Below are positions 43,932-55,969 of a stretch of DNA of 64,000 nt, in pieces; within the stretch, counting starts at the first letter, position 1; every line of letters starts with the position of its first letter. Source of the stretch: Sorex araneus (Eukaryota > Chordata > Mammalia > Eulipotyphla > Soricidae); the NCBI RefSeq assembly GCF_027595985.1, contig NC_073311.1, positions 45,015,539 through 45,079,538 on the forward strand, given 5' to 3'. Both the position numbers and the translations under genes were made by a program. The notes beneath the pieces are model-generated. The model ran no database searches and was not told where the DNA came from. It worked only from the letters and a program-made list of their open reading frames with translations.

Positions 43932-44035
43932 GGGCCAGAGATAGTATAACCATTAGGACACAGCCTAGTTTGATTCCCTACATCACATGGTCCCCTAGAG
44001 CATCGCCAAGTATAGTCTTAGAGGTCCCCAACATG
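43932..44035 (+). mobile_element. Degenerate module A SINE
   Basis: 'gggccagagatagtataacc', 'gtttgattccctacatcaca', 'tggtcccctagagcatcgcc'. Confidence 0.6.
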
Positions 44036-44212
44036 ACCGGCATATGTCCCTAGTACCCCAGCACCATGGGGCTAAGAATGTGAGCAGGTGAGGAAAAGGC
44101 TGCTCGTGAATTCAATTATGACCAAAACTCTTACTATTTCAGAGGGTAGTGTGCTTAGTTCATATTTATAAGATCAATGTAATTAAATTCCATGCATTTA
44201 CTTTTGGTTCAT

Positions 44213-44261
<49 letters not shown>
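44213..44261. repeat. (GT)n microsatellite
   Basis: About 24 GT units. Confidence 0.98.
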
Positions 44262-44262
<1 letters not shown>

Positions 44263-44344
44263 CAGAATACTTTCCTGTTTTCTATTCCTTGCCATTCACT
44301 GCAATGGTTGCAAACGACAGACTCCAGATTTGAAACCACTGTTT

Positions 44345-44590
44345 GATTGTATTTTATTCCCACTTTATTTAAACATCGTGGTTTACAAGTTTGTTCACAT
44401 GATAATTTGTTACAGGCATTAAATATTCCAGCACCAACTCCACCACCCCTGTCACCTTCCCTCCACCACGGTCTCCATTTCCCAACTACCCTTCAAGCTT
44501 GCCCCATACCAGGCCCATAATAATGTATTTTATACTACTTGTCACCATTAAATGGCTAAAAGAATGATCAAAAAAAATATTTCCATCGAA
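44345..44590 (-). mobile_element. Older L1 3' end
   Basis: 'aaacatcgtggtttacaagt', 'caccttccctccaccacggt'. Same subfamily as 26.4 kb. Confidence 0.65.
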
Positions 44591-45264
44591 AATATTTGTG
44601 AAAATTGTTGTATCTGACCATGGGGACATTAAATCCTTGTCTGAGAGAAACCTCTGTTTCAAGCACCTACTTTGGGGCTTTGATAGATAGGTTGTACTGA
44701 GGTCACATGAGACATCTATTTCATATCCGTTTCACAGGCGGATAATCCACGCAGAACTAAAAACGGGAATACCAGCACATGTGTTTGGTTACAAGCTGCT
44801 CATGCCCAGCTTTGAGACAAAAGTGGTGACATGCAAGAGACCCTCCTGGAGTTCCTTGAGAGATAAAGTCACAGTGAGGGGGGATCCCTGACCTCCAGCT
44901 GGTCAGGAAGTTTATTCTCTTCCTCTAAAGAAACAACTGCTGATGCCTCGCTATTTGCTGATACTGAGAGCTTGCGAGAGTAAAGCTTAACGCCTGGGTG
45001 AGCAGTCACCAGCAAAGAAACCACCAGAGTAGCCCGGATTACAGAGAAATGAGATAGTGCCCTAAGATCGCCTTATCAGGCACTAAAGTCTTGCAGTGCT
45101 TAGAAAATATGCCCTGAGAGCCAAATCCCAAACCATCTCATTTCAGACATGGATTCTGAGTGTCAGTTTCATCATCTTGTTCCATCATGAGGGCCTAGAT
45201 GGTAGCAAATGATTTGAGAAGCAGGAAAGAAGTCCACAGACTTCCCTTAGAAATTTTATTTAAA
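44591..45264 (+). other. STAB2: STAB2 intron 3, unique
   Basis: No repeat or exon recognised. Confidence 0.45.
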
Positions 45265-45385
45265 AAACAAATAAGGGACAAGCGTTGGAACACTATATGA
45301 CTAAAACTCAATCCTGTGAGTTTTACTAAAACTTTGTAACTGTGGGTGAAAAAATTAAGTAATGACAAAAAATAAAATAAGTCAT
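45265..45385 (+). mobile_element. L1 3' terminus
   Basis: 'ggaacactatatgactaaaa', 'aactttgtaactgtgggtga', A-rich tail. Confidence 0.65.
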
Positions 45386-45426
45386 TTTTTGAAAATTGTT
45401 AAAATATTTTTAGGGTATAAAATAAA

Positions 45427-45461
45427 ACCACCACCACCACCCACCTACCCACACCCCCCAC

Positions 45462-45509
<48 letters not shown>
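45427..45509. repeat. (ACC)n then (CA)n microsatellite
   Basis: ACC/CCCA units followed by about 22 CA units. Confidence 0.96.
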
Positions 45510-45511
<2 letters not shown>

Positions 45512-45837
45512 TGGTATATTTTTTGAAAAATTTCTCCCAGAGAATAATTTGTTGAGCACCTACTATATACCAAACATACAAACATCTAGTTTATGACATT
45601 TTGGTTAACAATAGATCTAATGATAAACTACATACAGGACCTTTTTCCTATTAGGGTCTTTTCATACAGCTTAGGTCTATAGTTAATTACACTGTCTACA
45701 TATGTGTGATCACACAATGACAATATTGCCTGAGAATACATTTCTCAGAATGTCACCCTATTATTAATCATCGCCTGGCTGCATACGACTACGACATGTC
45801 CGGTCCCAATCCTGCAAAGGACCTCACAGACAAATTA

Positions 45838-45838
<1 letters not shown>

Positions 45839-45878
<40 letters not shown>
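45839..45878. repeat. (CA)n microsatellite
   Basis: About 19 CA units. Confidence 0.97.
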
Positions 45879-45881
<3 letters not shown>

Positions 45882-46090
45882 GAGGAAGAAAAAGACAGAA
45901 CTGAGAGAGCCCCAGTGAGGCCTGAGGAAATATGAAAAGTTCTGCATCTCTCCTTGGGGTGCCACCTAGTAAGTGCAAGGTCACACTAGAGTCCCCCCAC
46001 CCCAACCCATTCCTCCTTCCTCTTCTCCGAGGTATCTGATTGTGTTGTCAAGTCAGCTGCAAGAGAGGTAGCTCCACCTCACCCCCACCC

Positions 46091-46091
46091 A

Positions 46092-46125
<34 letters not shown>

Positions 46126-46130
46126 ACACT
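46091..46130. repeat. (CA)n microsatellite
   Basis: About 15 CA units, then TACACACA. Confidence 0.97.
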
Positions 46131-46744
46131 GATCTAATCCTAGAAAACTTGCTTCCCCCATTAGCTGGAATTTGTTGGTGCCTAGAGCTGATTCCCGGGC
46201 GCCTGAGTTTCTTCTAATTCTCCCTGCAGCTAGTGTGGTTGTACTACAAGATCGCAAGCTCTTAGTCACCTTAACATCCTGTCCCAGCTTTATCCTATTC
46301 TCATCATGGGGCCTTGCAAGGAACTTACTTTCCCAGAAGTGTTGTCGGATTGAGAAAATCATCAGGGAGAGCATCCCAGTTAAATTTATTACAGATTTTA
46401 AAAGATTGATATACGTGTGGTATTTAGACACAACTATCCCCAAAACTCCTTCACTGCTAACCTGCACTTCCAGCTGAACTGCATCCAGTGTTTAATCTGG
46501 TCATGCTCAGTGCCCTCATCACTGAAATGGAGATGATGAGGCTGTAAGCCAGTCTCCAGAAGTCTTGCTGGGGATGGAGTGAGCGTGTACTCAACAAGCC
46601 CTCAGACACAGCTCCCTCACGGGAGACACACCGACTCTTCCCCTGACCCTTTCTGTCCGTGGGTGATTCTCCAAAGACTGCCTGCACTCAATTCCAGGGA
46701 GTATTTCTTGACTGGATTTTCTACTCTACGGCCCTGATCTCGTA

Positions 46745-46910
46745 TATTCTGGCTTAGTGGCTGAAGACTTAAATTTTGAAACATGTGGGCCTGGTTGCAA
46801 GATGAGTTTTCACATTTCCCAACCACATGAAGTGAGACGGGTTTGTTCATTTCTCTGAGATTCTGGTTCTTATCTCCGACATGAAAGGAGGAGGATGGTG
46901 ATAATCATGA
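46745..46910 (+). mobile_element. MIR-like relic
   Basis: 'ttgaaacatgtgggcctggt', 'tttcacatttcccaaccaca', 'catttctctgagattctggt' follow MIR order weakly. Confidence 0.4.
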
Positions 46911-47228
46911 GGAAAGGGACATCTTCCTGCTTGCGTCATAAGCATGGAAAGGCTTGGGAGAAAGCAAAGACACCACCTACAGGTGACTCCCCCAAGCACA
47001 GTCCCAGGCAGGCCTGATAACTCTGACTAGAGCAGCAGCTCTCTTCAAAGAGGAGGGAGCACTGGGAACATCTTCAGGAATAAGCTGAGCACCAAGGCTG
47101 CCTTCACCAGCACCTGCTGGCCTGCTCCCTTTGGGCACTGGCAAGACTTTATTTCACTTTCCTATAAAAACTTTTTAAAAAAATGACCAGCTTTGGAAAT
47201 GATTACAGACATCTGATGAATCTTGAGT

Positions 47229-47253
47229 GAATGAATGAATGAATGAATGAATT
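47229..47253. repeat. (GAAT)n
   Basis: Six GAAT units; next to it ATGACATGATATGACATGAC is a short internal duplication. Confidence 0.9.
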
Positions 47254-47292
47254 ACATGACATGATATGACATGACTTTTAAAAAGCTAGAGC

Positions 47293-47462
47293 AGGGCCAA
47301 AGAGGTAGGACAGGGGTGAGGTGCTGCTTTGCATGCAGTCAACCTGGGTTCAATACACGGAACCATACATGGTCCAGAACCCCTCCGGGAGTGATCCCAG
47401 AGTACAGAACCAGGAGTAAGTCCTGATCCCAGCTGGGTGTGGCCTAAGAACCAAAGTGTGGA
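47293..47462 (+). mobile_element. SOR-type SINE, module A, diverged
   Basis: 'gcagggccaaagaggtagga', 'tgcatgcagtcaacctgggt', 'ccagctgggtgtggcctaag'. Confidence 0.85.
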
Positions 47463-47569
47463 GAAAAATAAAGGAAGAAGTGAAAGCTATCGGCATAAAG
47501 AAGAACCATTACAAGCCTTGATGGCCCAAATGAGGTGGAAAATAATCCTTATCTCTGAGCCTGATGGTG

Positions 47570-47720
47570 AGGCAACCTCTCATCTCTGGGTCTCGGTTTC
47601 CTCTTAGATAAAGAGTGCTCGGAACCACTTCACTCACTGTGTTGAAGACTGGACATACTTCGATACAATGTACTTGGCACTCAACCCAGGGCACAGAGGC
47701 TAAGAACAATAATAATAAGC
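47570..47720 (+). mobile_element. MIR-like relic
   Basis: 'gggtctcggtttcctcttag', 'ttcactcactgtgttgaaga', 'acaatgtacttggcactcaa'. Confidence 0.55.
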
Positions 47721-47940
47721 AAGGACAGCACAAAAAGAAAACAAACAAGTCCAGAAACCATTTTAGGGACATCTGACCCATGGGAGGTGTTCCCAGTGGC
47801 TTGTAAAATGGTCTTTTAGATGAAGAAATGCTTTGTGAATCATGGTTCTCTTCCAACTAAACTATGTCAGCAGAAGACTGAGAGATCAAAGGCAAGAAAA
47901 TATATATCACTTATCGTGTATTTGCTTTTAAATATCTCTG

Positions 47941-48112
47941 CTGGAGTCAGAGAGATAATATACAGGCTAAGGCACTTGTCTTGTACCCTGCCAGCCCCAA
48001 GTCTACCCAGGCACCTCACGTGGTCCACTGAGCACCATCAGGAGTGAATCCTGAGAACAGAGCCAGGAATAAGCCCAAGCACTACTGTTGTGGCCCAAAA
48101 ACAAACAAAAGA
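47941..48112 (+). mobile_element. SOR-type SINE, module A, diverged
   Basis: 'ctggagtcagagagataata', 'atcaggagtgaatcctgaga', 'tgttgtggcccaaaaacaaa'. Confidence 0.85.
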
Positions 48113-48117
48113 ATGGC

Positions 48118-48200
48118 TTTCTAAGGAATAGGATATAATTCAGCAGTAGAACAATTGCCTACATGTATGAGATCCTGAATTCTATCTCTGAAAAAAAAAG
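48118..48200 (+). mobile_element. Minor tRNA-derived SINE (ID-like head)
   Basis: 'aggatataattcagcagtag', 'aacaattgcctacatgtatg', 'gatcctgaattctatctctg', A8 tail. Confidence 0.5.
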
Positions 48201-48239
48201 TGTGTGTGTGTATTTGTGTGTATGTGTGTGCTCGCGCAC

Positions 48240-48508
48240 AGACTAGAGCAATAGCACAGAGGGTAGGGCGTTTGCCTTGCACCCAGCCAACCTGGGTTCC
48301 TCCATTCCTCTTGGAAAACCCTGCAAGCTACCGAGAGTATCCCTCCCGCCTGGCAGAGCCCATGCCAAGCTACCCATGCCAAGCTACCCATGGCATATTC
48401 GATATGCCAAAAATAGTAACAAGTCTCACAAAGGAGACGTTACTGGTGCCCTCTCGAGCAAATCGATGAACAATGGGACGACAGTACGACAGTGCTACAG
48501 TGCTGCTC
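48240..48508 (+). mobile_element. SOR-head SINE, module B, with internal 18-bp duplication
   Basis: 'gactagagcaatagcacaga' to ACAGTGCTACAGTGCTGCT. 'atgccaagctaccc' is repeated in tandem at about 48362-48394. Confidence 0.93.
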
Positions 48509-49927
48509 CCAGTCAGTATGGAGTATAAACTATAGGAAAAGACCCCTTCGGAGTCAAAATAGAAGTAGAGATGAATTCATGATTCACAGGGACATAAATC
48601 ACTTTTTCTACCTTTTTATTGGGCACATAAACTGTTACTGGATTTATTTATTTTTTAAGTTCTAATTTTACATAAAGTAACACTTGCCCTTTTTAGGAAA
48701 TAGTTATGATTGCTGACTCATTTGAACAATTGCAAAACAGCCACCACAATTTAGGTAAAGAAACATTGTATCATCCCCCAACATTCCCTTCCTTGTCAAA
48801 TTCACTTCCAAGTCCCAGCTGAGCGCAAACACGGACATATTCCTCTGCCTATAATTTTACCATTAGGTTCTGTGGCTGGAATTACACAGCATGTACTTTT
48901 TGGAGCCTGGTTCCTCTTTTTTTTTTTTAGGGGTGGGATAATATACCCACCCTTCCAAGCAATGTTCAGGAGGCCAGGGGCTTTCTCAGATTCCTCTGAA
49001 CTCTGGACACTTTTCCACCTGTCTGCGCTACAGCTGTCTTTCTTTCCTGTAATTGCTCTTCTGGTTTTCTCTTTCTCCCTAACTTTAAGGAATTTTATTG
49101 TGATGTATAACTTTCTTCTTGTATCTTTCACTAGGCACTAGTTAGTGTAGATTGATGGAGTCCTCAATATAGCTATTTTGTGGTCAAAATATTTCAAATA
49201 TATTTTCTGCTCTTTTCTCTTTCATACTTCATTGATACAAATGCTGCAGTGCTTGAAGTTGTCCCACAATTCACTGATGTCCTGTTCACTAATTTTTCAA
49301 TCTTTTTTCTGTTTTATTTTGTATGATCTATTTCTATGTCTTTGTCACTAAACTCTTTTCCAAGAATTTAAACTGCCGTTACTTTTATGTACTGTGTTTA
49401 TATCTCAGACATTCTGTATTCATCTCTAAATGTTCTAAATGGGTTTAATTTGACATAATTAGATAGCCACGCTAAACATGCTTTCCCCCTTCTACCTTCC
49501 TCAATATATAGAATATGGATATAAAAACTTTCACATATTTTTCTATTAATTCTATACTATGTATTATTTCTGAGTTGGTTTCTATGAACCTTTCTTTTGT
49601 CTCATGATTTTGCATGCCTGATACATTTTTTATTGGGTGTCAGTGTTGTGAATTTTGCTTCATTATGTGTTTGATAATCTTGTGTCTTAAAAACAAATAT
49701 TTTTGAACTCCCCTCTTAGACAAGCCAAACTATACTATAATATAATATCACCCCAAAAGAAAACTATAATATTCCAAGCCAGAAGAAAATTATAATCAAA
49801 TTTCTGGAATATAATAAAGTTAATTGTAAGCTCATTTTTAAGTGTTGTTCATCAGGCCTAGAGCAACCTTTAGTCTGAAGCTGATTTCTCTATGAACAAG
49901 GTCATCAATTCCTATTTATCCCCTATG
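48509..49927 (+). other. STAB2: STAB2 intron 3, AT-rich unique stretch
   Basis: Long AT-rich sequence without recognisable SINE. 49100-49650 could be an old, unassigned interspersed repeat. No exon signal. Confidence 0.4.
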
Positions 49928-50056
49928 GGGGCAAAGGGGGTAAGCACCCCACACCCTTTAGTGTTCAGGGAACCGTATGTGGCAACAGAAGTCAAATAGA
50001 GCTTGACTGCATCCAAGGCAGGAGCCTTACCTCCTATAATACCTCTCTGGCCCTCA
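49928..50056 (-). mobile_element. SOR-type SINE, module A, diverged
   Basis: 'agtgttcagggaaccgtatg', 'gcttgactgcatccaaggca', 'atacctctctggccctc'. Confidence 0.7.
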
Positions 50057-50264
50057 GCTCCAGAACATCCATGCTGGTGCTCCATGTAATATGAGACTTT
50101 CCACCCTGGCTGACAAAAACACTCAGTATTCCCGGTCTGGTATGAGCTGGATGCTAATCCTGCATCTGCCTGACTCCAGTCATTTTGCTTCAACATTAGA
50201 CTCTACATATCTAGGAGTCTTCCTTTCTTAGGCATGATCAGTTCTTCCTTTTCTTTTTCATTTT

Positions 50265-50545
50265 AACGGCTTTATTAGGGTTCACAGTATACTTTTTTTT
50301 CATTTTTTATTAAAGAACTGTGATTTGAAAAGTTATCGAAAGTTAGGTTTTAGGCACCTAATATTTCAGCACCAATCCCACCACCAGTGTCAACTTCCCT
50401 CCACCAGTGTCCCATATGCCCTCTGCACCCCAAGCCCCACCCACCCCGTTCCTACCCGTCACCTTGACAGGCACATTACAGAGCATCAGTGGCTGCAGCT
50501 TAGAGCTCATGTTTTCAGTTTTGTTGAGTCGGTGTTTGGGATCTA
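50265..50545 (-). mobile_element. Older L1 3' end
   Basis: 'ttaaagaactgtgatttgaa', 'gtgtcaacttccctccacca', 'accttgacaggcacattaca', as at 26.4 kb. Confidence 0.75.
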
Positions 50546-51489
50546 TGACTGACCAGTTCTCGACCCTGCAGGAGGAGAGGGAAGCTTCACGGAGCTTCAG
50601 AGCTCCCTTGCTTTGTCCCCGTGTAACTCTCGTGTCTGGTTTGCCGGCTGATGGACTCTAGTCTCCCTCTCTAATGTTGAGCATAGTGTAGGTTGGGGTG
50701 CTGGGCATTCTACATAACCCTCCCTTATTTCCCAGGGCAGAGCCCTGACCCTTACAAATCTCTTCCTCTCACTTGTGACTCTGTGGTGGCCTTTCTTTTC
50801 TGTCAAAGGTGTCCAGTCCATCAAGGGTGGGGGACCTCAAACAAGGTTCTGCAATTAGCCCAAGTTTGGTAGTGGATATTGGCACAGCTACTTCCGACAC
50901 AGGCTCTCCTAATTCAGCATTTCCTTGGTCTCCCCAACTTCCAATTGCATCTAACTCAGTGGGAATTTCAGTTTCCCTCTTGGTTCCCTTTCCCTGCCCT
51001 GTAAATCAGTGCTCTTGGGAGGCGTCCTTCATGTTTTTGCCCTCTGCTTGGCTTCTGTGTGAACTTTCAACACATGGTATCCCTAGGAAGAAAACTCTCC
51101 CATGACCTTTCTTTCACTGGAATGGAGCCATCTATGACTCCTACTGTCAAGCAGCTACTATCCTCTCACTTAAATGACTCCCCCAGAGGCCTGCCTCTCA
51201 GACCTAGATCTGTACTTTCCAGTTTTACTTGGTCAGTCACATACTTATTGATTCATTCATTTGTTTCACTAATACTTCTGAAGCCACTGCTGTGTGCCAG
51301 GTGTTGGTCTAGGTACTTGTTACCTCACTGAATAATATGGAAAGTGGAATTCCCCTGTGAGCTTACATCATAGTTTTTCAATGGACATTGGAAACCTCAG
51401 GCCAACAAGACATTCCCTGGCCTCAGGAGGATCTCGGTGTAATGCCTTCCTTTAGAAATTACTCTTCACTGGGAAAAGTTGTTTTGTTG
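50546..51489 (+). other. STAB2: STAB2 intron 3, unique
   Basis: 'ctgctgtgtgccaggtgttg' near 51288 resembles an L2-type motif. Otherwise unassigned. Confidence 0.4.
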
Positions 51490-51693
51490 TTGTTTTTTTT
51501 AATTAGTGAATCACCATGAGACAAAGTTACAGACTTACAGGTTTTCATGATTACGTTTCAGTCATACAATGATCGAGCACCCATCCCTCCACCAGTGCCC
51601 ATTTTTCACCACCAATGGTCCCAGCATCCCTCCCACCACCCCCACCCTGTCCCCTTCACCCCACCCTGCCTCTGTGGCAGGGCATTCCCATTA
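51490..51693 (-). mobile_element. L1 3' end
   Basis: Poly-T, 'agtgaatcaccatgagacaa', 'catccctccaccagtgccca', 'cctctgtggcagggcattcc'. Confidence 0.88.
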
Positions 51694-53761
51694 AAAGTTT
51701 GAGTGGATGTTTCAGCAGGGAGATTACCTGAACCCACCACCACTATGGAAAAAATCTAGAACCAAAGAGCATGGCAGCCTGTCCTTGCAGCCAGCCCTGG
51801 AGGCCAAGACCCAAAGACCCTTATGGGCCCATCAGTCAACTTTGAGACTACTCTGTATTGTTGCCTTTGATGGTGAGAGGACTCAGGAGCAGAGAGTGAA
51901 GCTTCTTTTTAGAATATCAAGAAGTAATAACATGACCACTTTTGTTCCCGATGGGCAAAATGTCCACAGAATCTCCCTCTTCCTTGCCTGGGGGCCCCTA
52001 TTGACTTCCAACCACCAGAGGCAACACACACTTATCAAAGAACTTGGTGGCCTGCGGAATGGTCAGGGGGACTAGAGCTCCTTTGGGTCTCTCTGTGCAC
52101 AAGAAATCCCAGCAGTCAGCATTGGCCTTTCTTGGGCAGCCCAGTTTTCTGGTTTCCTCTGAAGCAAGAATTAATCCACTTAAGAGCCCAGCCACTTACC
52201 CTTTTCTAAACTCACCTATAGCAGAGCCAAGTTAAGCATCGTCCACCCTGCCTGGCAACTGGACCAAGCTACACAGAGCTGTCCCTATGCAAAGACTCAT
52301 CAGTTCCTTCTCCACAGTGACCTAGGAAACGTTAAAAACCTTCACCTCCTTCCTATCAAAGACAACCCCCCCATCTTACCAGCATATCCGGTGGCTCTCA
52401 AACATGAATGTGCAGTAGAATGACCAGCCTAGACTACTAAAATGGGTCTTATGCCCAAAGACCTCCAATCAGTGAGTGTGAAGCATTAAACTGTGCATAA
52501 ATTTACAGCCATAATCTTTTGGTCATGAGGGGAAGGTAGACTAAAATCCCGTCCATTCACAGCTACCCAAGCCACAAGCTCTGTTGTAGGCTGGACCCAC
52601 CTCTCCATTTATTTTAGTTTCACCTACTTGCCAAACCCAGGTCAGGTGGAGGGAAACTATCTGATTGGCGCTCTCTACCCCCTGAAAAGCAGATACCCAA
52701 GTCAGGGCTTCACATGCAGTAAATTAGTTAACAAGAATTTTCTTAGAGAGAAGGATCCCTGGTGACATCAGATGAGGATTTAGATCTGATGCTCGGAAAT
52801 AAGAAAGGGAACCGAGGAAGGTGGGTAGAAAAGTCTTAGACCACAGACAGCTCTAGAAAATACTGAGTAAGAGCATGGGGGTTGAGTGCTCCAACCTCAG
52901 ATTCCTAGCAGAGGAGCCCCTGGCCTGCAGAAACGGGTCTGCTCTGGTGCCCTGCCTGACTCAGCCTGGCCAGAAGCAGGACAATGGAGGAGTCATGACC
53001 GTGAGCATGATCGCAGGGAAATTGTGCCGCCATAGGGGATATGTGAGGGATGCGTTTCATGGTACCAATCTCAGAGAAGAAGCCCTTCAGAGGGCCCTTT
53101 GTAACCATACTCTCCCAGGAGATGAGAAACAGCTGCTCCGGTGCTTCTCCTTAGAGGAAACCTCCCTGGATTCTCTGTCCCCTAAAGGAAAAAAGGAAGC
53201 TGGGACTTCCTGGAGATGGTCCTGGTGTCATGGGAAGGGAGAGAAGAAGCTCAACCAATTTCCCAGGGATCTGCTGGTGGCCTAGTATTGGGTCGTCTTC
53301 TCAAGTGAGGACTCTGACTGTACCCCCTTTCTGCTCATAAGTTATCACAAGGTGTGAGAAGGGACACCCAGGGGGTGCAAAATCAGCCTCCCTGGATGCG
53401 TAAAGCATGTTTGAGGGTCAGGGTCCATCAGGGAGGGCTATGTGGGGACTGGACAGAAGGGCTGGGGGATGGGAGCAGGATTGGTCCACGCAGAGGAAGA
53501 TACTTAGTGGAATGTGAGTGTGGGAGCCAGATCAAATGCAATGAGTTGCCTGCTGGGATAAAAACGCCTGGGATGGCATTTCTGCAAGATGGCATTGGTT
53601 GCCAAGTCTTAGGGTGGAGAAAACTTATTCTGAGTCAGCCCAGAAGCCAAACTGGGTATCCCTCAAAAGCATCGCCCGGAGAGGAAAACACTGGAGGAAT
53701 TTTCCCCTCCTTCCTTCTGGTGCTGCCCAGACTTGAGTCAGGTTTGTGAATGATGAATGTG
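51694..53761 (+). other. STAB2: STAB2 intron 3, longest stretch with no repeat recognised
   Basis: About 2 kb of unique sequence of moderate GC. Open frames exist at 52875-53285 and 53354-53749 (136 and 131 codons), but neither resembles a known family nor has splice context. Confidence 0.45.
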
Positions 53762-53925
53762 CCTGAGAGTTAGCTCAGTGGGTTGGTGCAGGTTTTGCAC
53801 TCAGGAGGCCCATGTTCCATCCTCCGCACTGCATATGGCTGCCTGAACACCACAAGGAGTAGCTTCTGAGCTCCGAGATAGAAGTCCCTGAGCACCCCAG
53901 GTGTTACCCCAACAAAAATAAGGTG
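53762..53925 (+). mobile_element. tRNA-derived SINE, diverged
   Basis: 'gagagttagctcagtgggtt' head with SOR-like 3' part ('aggagtagcttctgagctcc', 'gagcaccccaggtgttaccc'). Confidence 0.7.
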
Positions 53926-53934
53926 CCTGGCTTT

Positions 53935-54012
53935 ATTAAATATAGTCATGTTATTCATGATTGGGTTTCAGTCATAGAATGTTCCAACACCCATCCCTTC
54001 TCTAGTGTACAA
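53935..54012 (-). mobile_element. L1 3' UTR fragment, antisense
   Basis: 'ttcatgattgggtttcagtc' and 'cacccatcccttctctagtg'. It abuts a sense L1 copy. Confidence 0.7.
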
Positions 54013-54949
54013 TTCCCAGCCCATCAAGAAAATGGAGAGAAGAAATGAACAGAAACTTCCTCAAAGAAGAAATTCAAATAGTCAAAAGTCACATGAAAAA
54101 AAAAATGTTCTGCATCACTAATCACCAGGGAGATGCAAATCAAAACAACAATGAGATATCATTTCACACCACAAAGCCTGGCACATATCCAAAAAAAAAC
54201 AAGAACAACCAGTGCTGGTGCTGGTGTAGATGATGGGAGAAAGGGACTTTCATTCATTGTTGGTGGGAATGCAGACTACTCCAGCTTTTTTGGAAAACAA
54301 TATGGATATTCCTCAAAAAACTACAAATTGAGCTTCCATATAACCCAGCAATACCACTTCTGGTGATATTTCCAAGGGGCCTAAAAACACAACAGAAATG
54401 CCATGTGCACTTCTAAGTTCATTGCAGCATTATTCACAATAGCCAGAATCTGGAAACAACCCAACTGCCTGAGAACAGATGAATAGACAAAGAAACTATG
54501 GCACATCTACAAAATGGAATACTATGCAGCTGGTAGGATAAAGTCACGAAATTTGATTATAAATGGGTGGACATGGAAAGTATCACGTTGAGTGAAATGA
54601 GTCAGAAAGAGAGGAACAGATATAGAATGACTTCATTCATTTGTGGAATATTTAAAAAAATAGTATGAGACTAATATCCAGAGTCAGAAAACACAGGAGT
54701 CAGGAAGATCAGCTAATGGTTTGAAGCTTCCACAATTGTGTAGGGGCAAAGGGCAGTTAAGGTAGAGAAGGGATCAGTATGACAATAATTGTTGGAAATT
54801 ATCTGGAAAAAAACTCCAGGTAAAGGGATATACATTATAACCTTAAAGTATCTATATTGCAAACCTTAATGCTCAGATAGAGAGAGAGGGAAAAAGACAT
54901 AAAGAGAGACAGAAACAGAGAGACACACAGAGAGAAGAAAAGTGCCTAT

Positions 54950-55136
54950 GGGGGCTGGAGCGATAGCACTGCGGGTGGGTGTTTGCCTTGCATGCAGCCG
55001 ACCCAGGTTCAATTCCCAGCATCCCATATGGTCCCCTGAGCACCGCCAGGAGTAATTCCTGAGTGCAAAGCCAGGAGTAACCCCAGTGCATCGCTGGGTG
55101 TGACCCCAAAGACAAAAAAAAAGAAAAAAGAAAAAG
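54950..55136 (+). mobile_element. SOR-type SINE, module A, inside L1
   Basis: 'ggggctggagcgatagcact' to 'gtgtgaccccaaagac' and A-tail. AGAAAAGTGCCT-like duplication on both sides. Confidence 0.93.
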
Positions 55137-55301
55137 AAAAAAGTGCCTGCCATAAGGTGTTGGGGGAGGGGAAGGAAGAGAAACTGGAGACACTTTGGTG
55201 GTAGGAAATGTATACCCGTGAAGGGACAGGTGTTGAGACATTGTACTAAAACCTATTCCTGAATAACCTCTTGCCTGTGTATCTCACTGTGATTTAATTT
55301 T

Positions 55302-55473
55302 TTTTTTTTTGCTTTTTGGGTCACACCCAGCGATGCACTGGGGTTACTCCTGGCTCTGCACTCAGGAATTACTCCTGGCGGTGCTTGGGGGACCATATGG
55401 GATGCCGGGGATCGAACCTGGGTCGGCCGCGTGCAAGGCAAACGCCCTACCTGCTGTGCTATGGCTCCGGCCC
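55302..55473 (-). mobile_element. SOR-type SINE, module A, inside the same L1 tail
   Basis: Near-consensus antisense copy. Perfect 15-bp duplication CTGTGATTTAATTTT at 55287-55301 and 55474-55488. Confidence 0.96.
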
Positions 55474-55505
55474 CTGTGATTTAATTTTTAAAAATAAATA
55501 AGTAA

Positions 55506-55883
55506 ACATTTAAAAAGTCAATAAATTCCCAACCCATCCATTTATAAACTGCAAACCCTTGGGTTAAGTCATGTGACCCCTCTGAACTTGGGCTTCCTCG
55601 ACTGCCAACGGCACCAGCCCCCCTGGGAACTACAGAATGGGAGTGAATCCGGCGCCCCAGGAAGAGAAAGTCTTGAGAACTGGCAGTCAGCCTTGTGCCT
55701 TGCCCCCGCCCCTCTTTACAGGGGACGCTCCTGGTTCTGCACCCCTGTCCCCTCGGGAGCCCTCAGGGCTCCATCCATGTCTTCAGTGATTCCTTGTCCC
55801 TGCTCGGAAGCGCTCACAGACACTCAGTGGGTGTTGAACTCACCTTGCAGAATGTGTGTGACTCTGAGCCCTTGGTTCCCTAG
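55506..55883 (+). other. STAB2: STAB2 intron 3, end, before exon 4
   Basis: Unique, GC-rich. Pyrimidine-rich run 'gagcccttggttccctag' leads into the exon 4 acceptor. Confidence 0.6.
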
Positions 55884-55969
55884 AGTGCCCGGGAGGAGCC
55901 AGGTCGCCCTGCAGTGGCCGGGGCAGCTGTGCAGAAGGCATGGAAGGAAACGGAAGCTGCTCCTGCCAA
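55884..55969 (+). CDS. STAB2: STAB2 coding exon 4: first EGF-like repeat
   Basis: 86 bp between acceptor TTCCCTAG|AGT and donor TGCCAA|GTAAGT, phase 1 in and phase 0 out. It encodes [20 protein letters not shown] followed by EGNGSCSCQ. This is the start of an EGF-like repeat with cysteines spaced C-x7-C-x5-C-x8-C-x-C. It matches human [29 protein letters not shown] apart from a few changes. An N-glycosylation sequon (NGS) is present where human has NGT. The exon was too short to stand out by open-frame length and is supported by splice sites, frame and similarity. Intron 4 is 1244 bp and contains the module C SINE. Confidence 0.95.

Larger units (their letters stand above)
54013..55505 (+). 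mobile_element. L1, 3' part of ORF2 plus 3' UTR, carrying two SINEs
   Basis: Conserved end of L1 ORF2 in order: 'aacttcctcaaagaagaaat', 'gggagatgcaaatcaaaaca', 'attgttggtgggaatgcaga', 'aatggaatactatgcagctg', 'gttgagtgaaatgagtcaga'. The 3' UTR has a GA-rich part and resumes after each SINE, ending in 'ctcactgtgatttaattttt' and A-rich tail. The reading frame is broken by stops, so it is dead. Longest L1 in the window. Confidence 0.92.

Noticed and set aside
52875..53285. 136-codon open frame in STAB2 intron 3
   Set aside because: No recognisable domain or family, no splice-linked neighbours, and it sits within the intron between in-frame STAB2 exons. Length is within chance for this GC content.
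53354..53749. 131-codon open frame in the same region
   Set aside because: Same reasons; composition is that of random translation.
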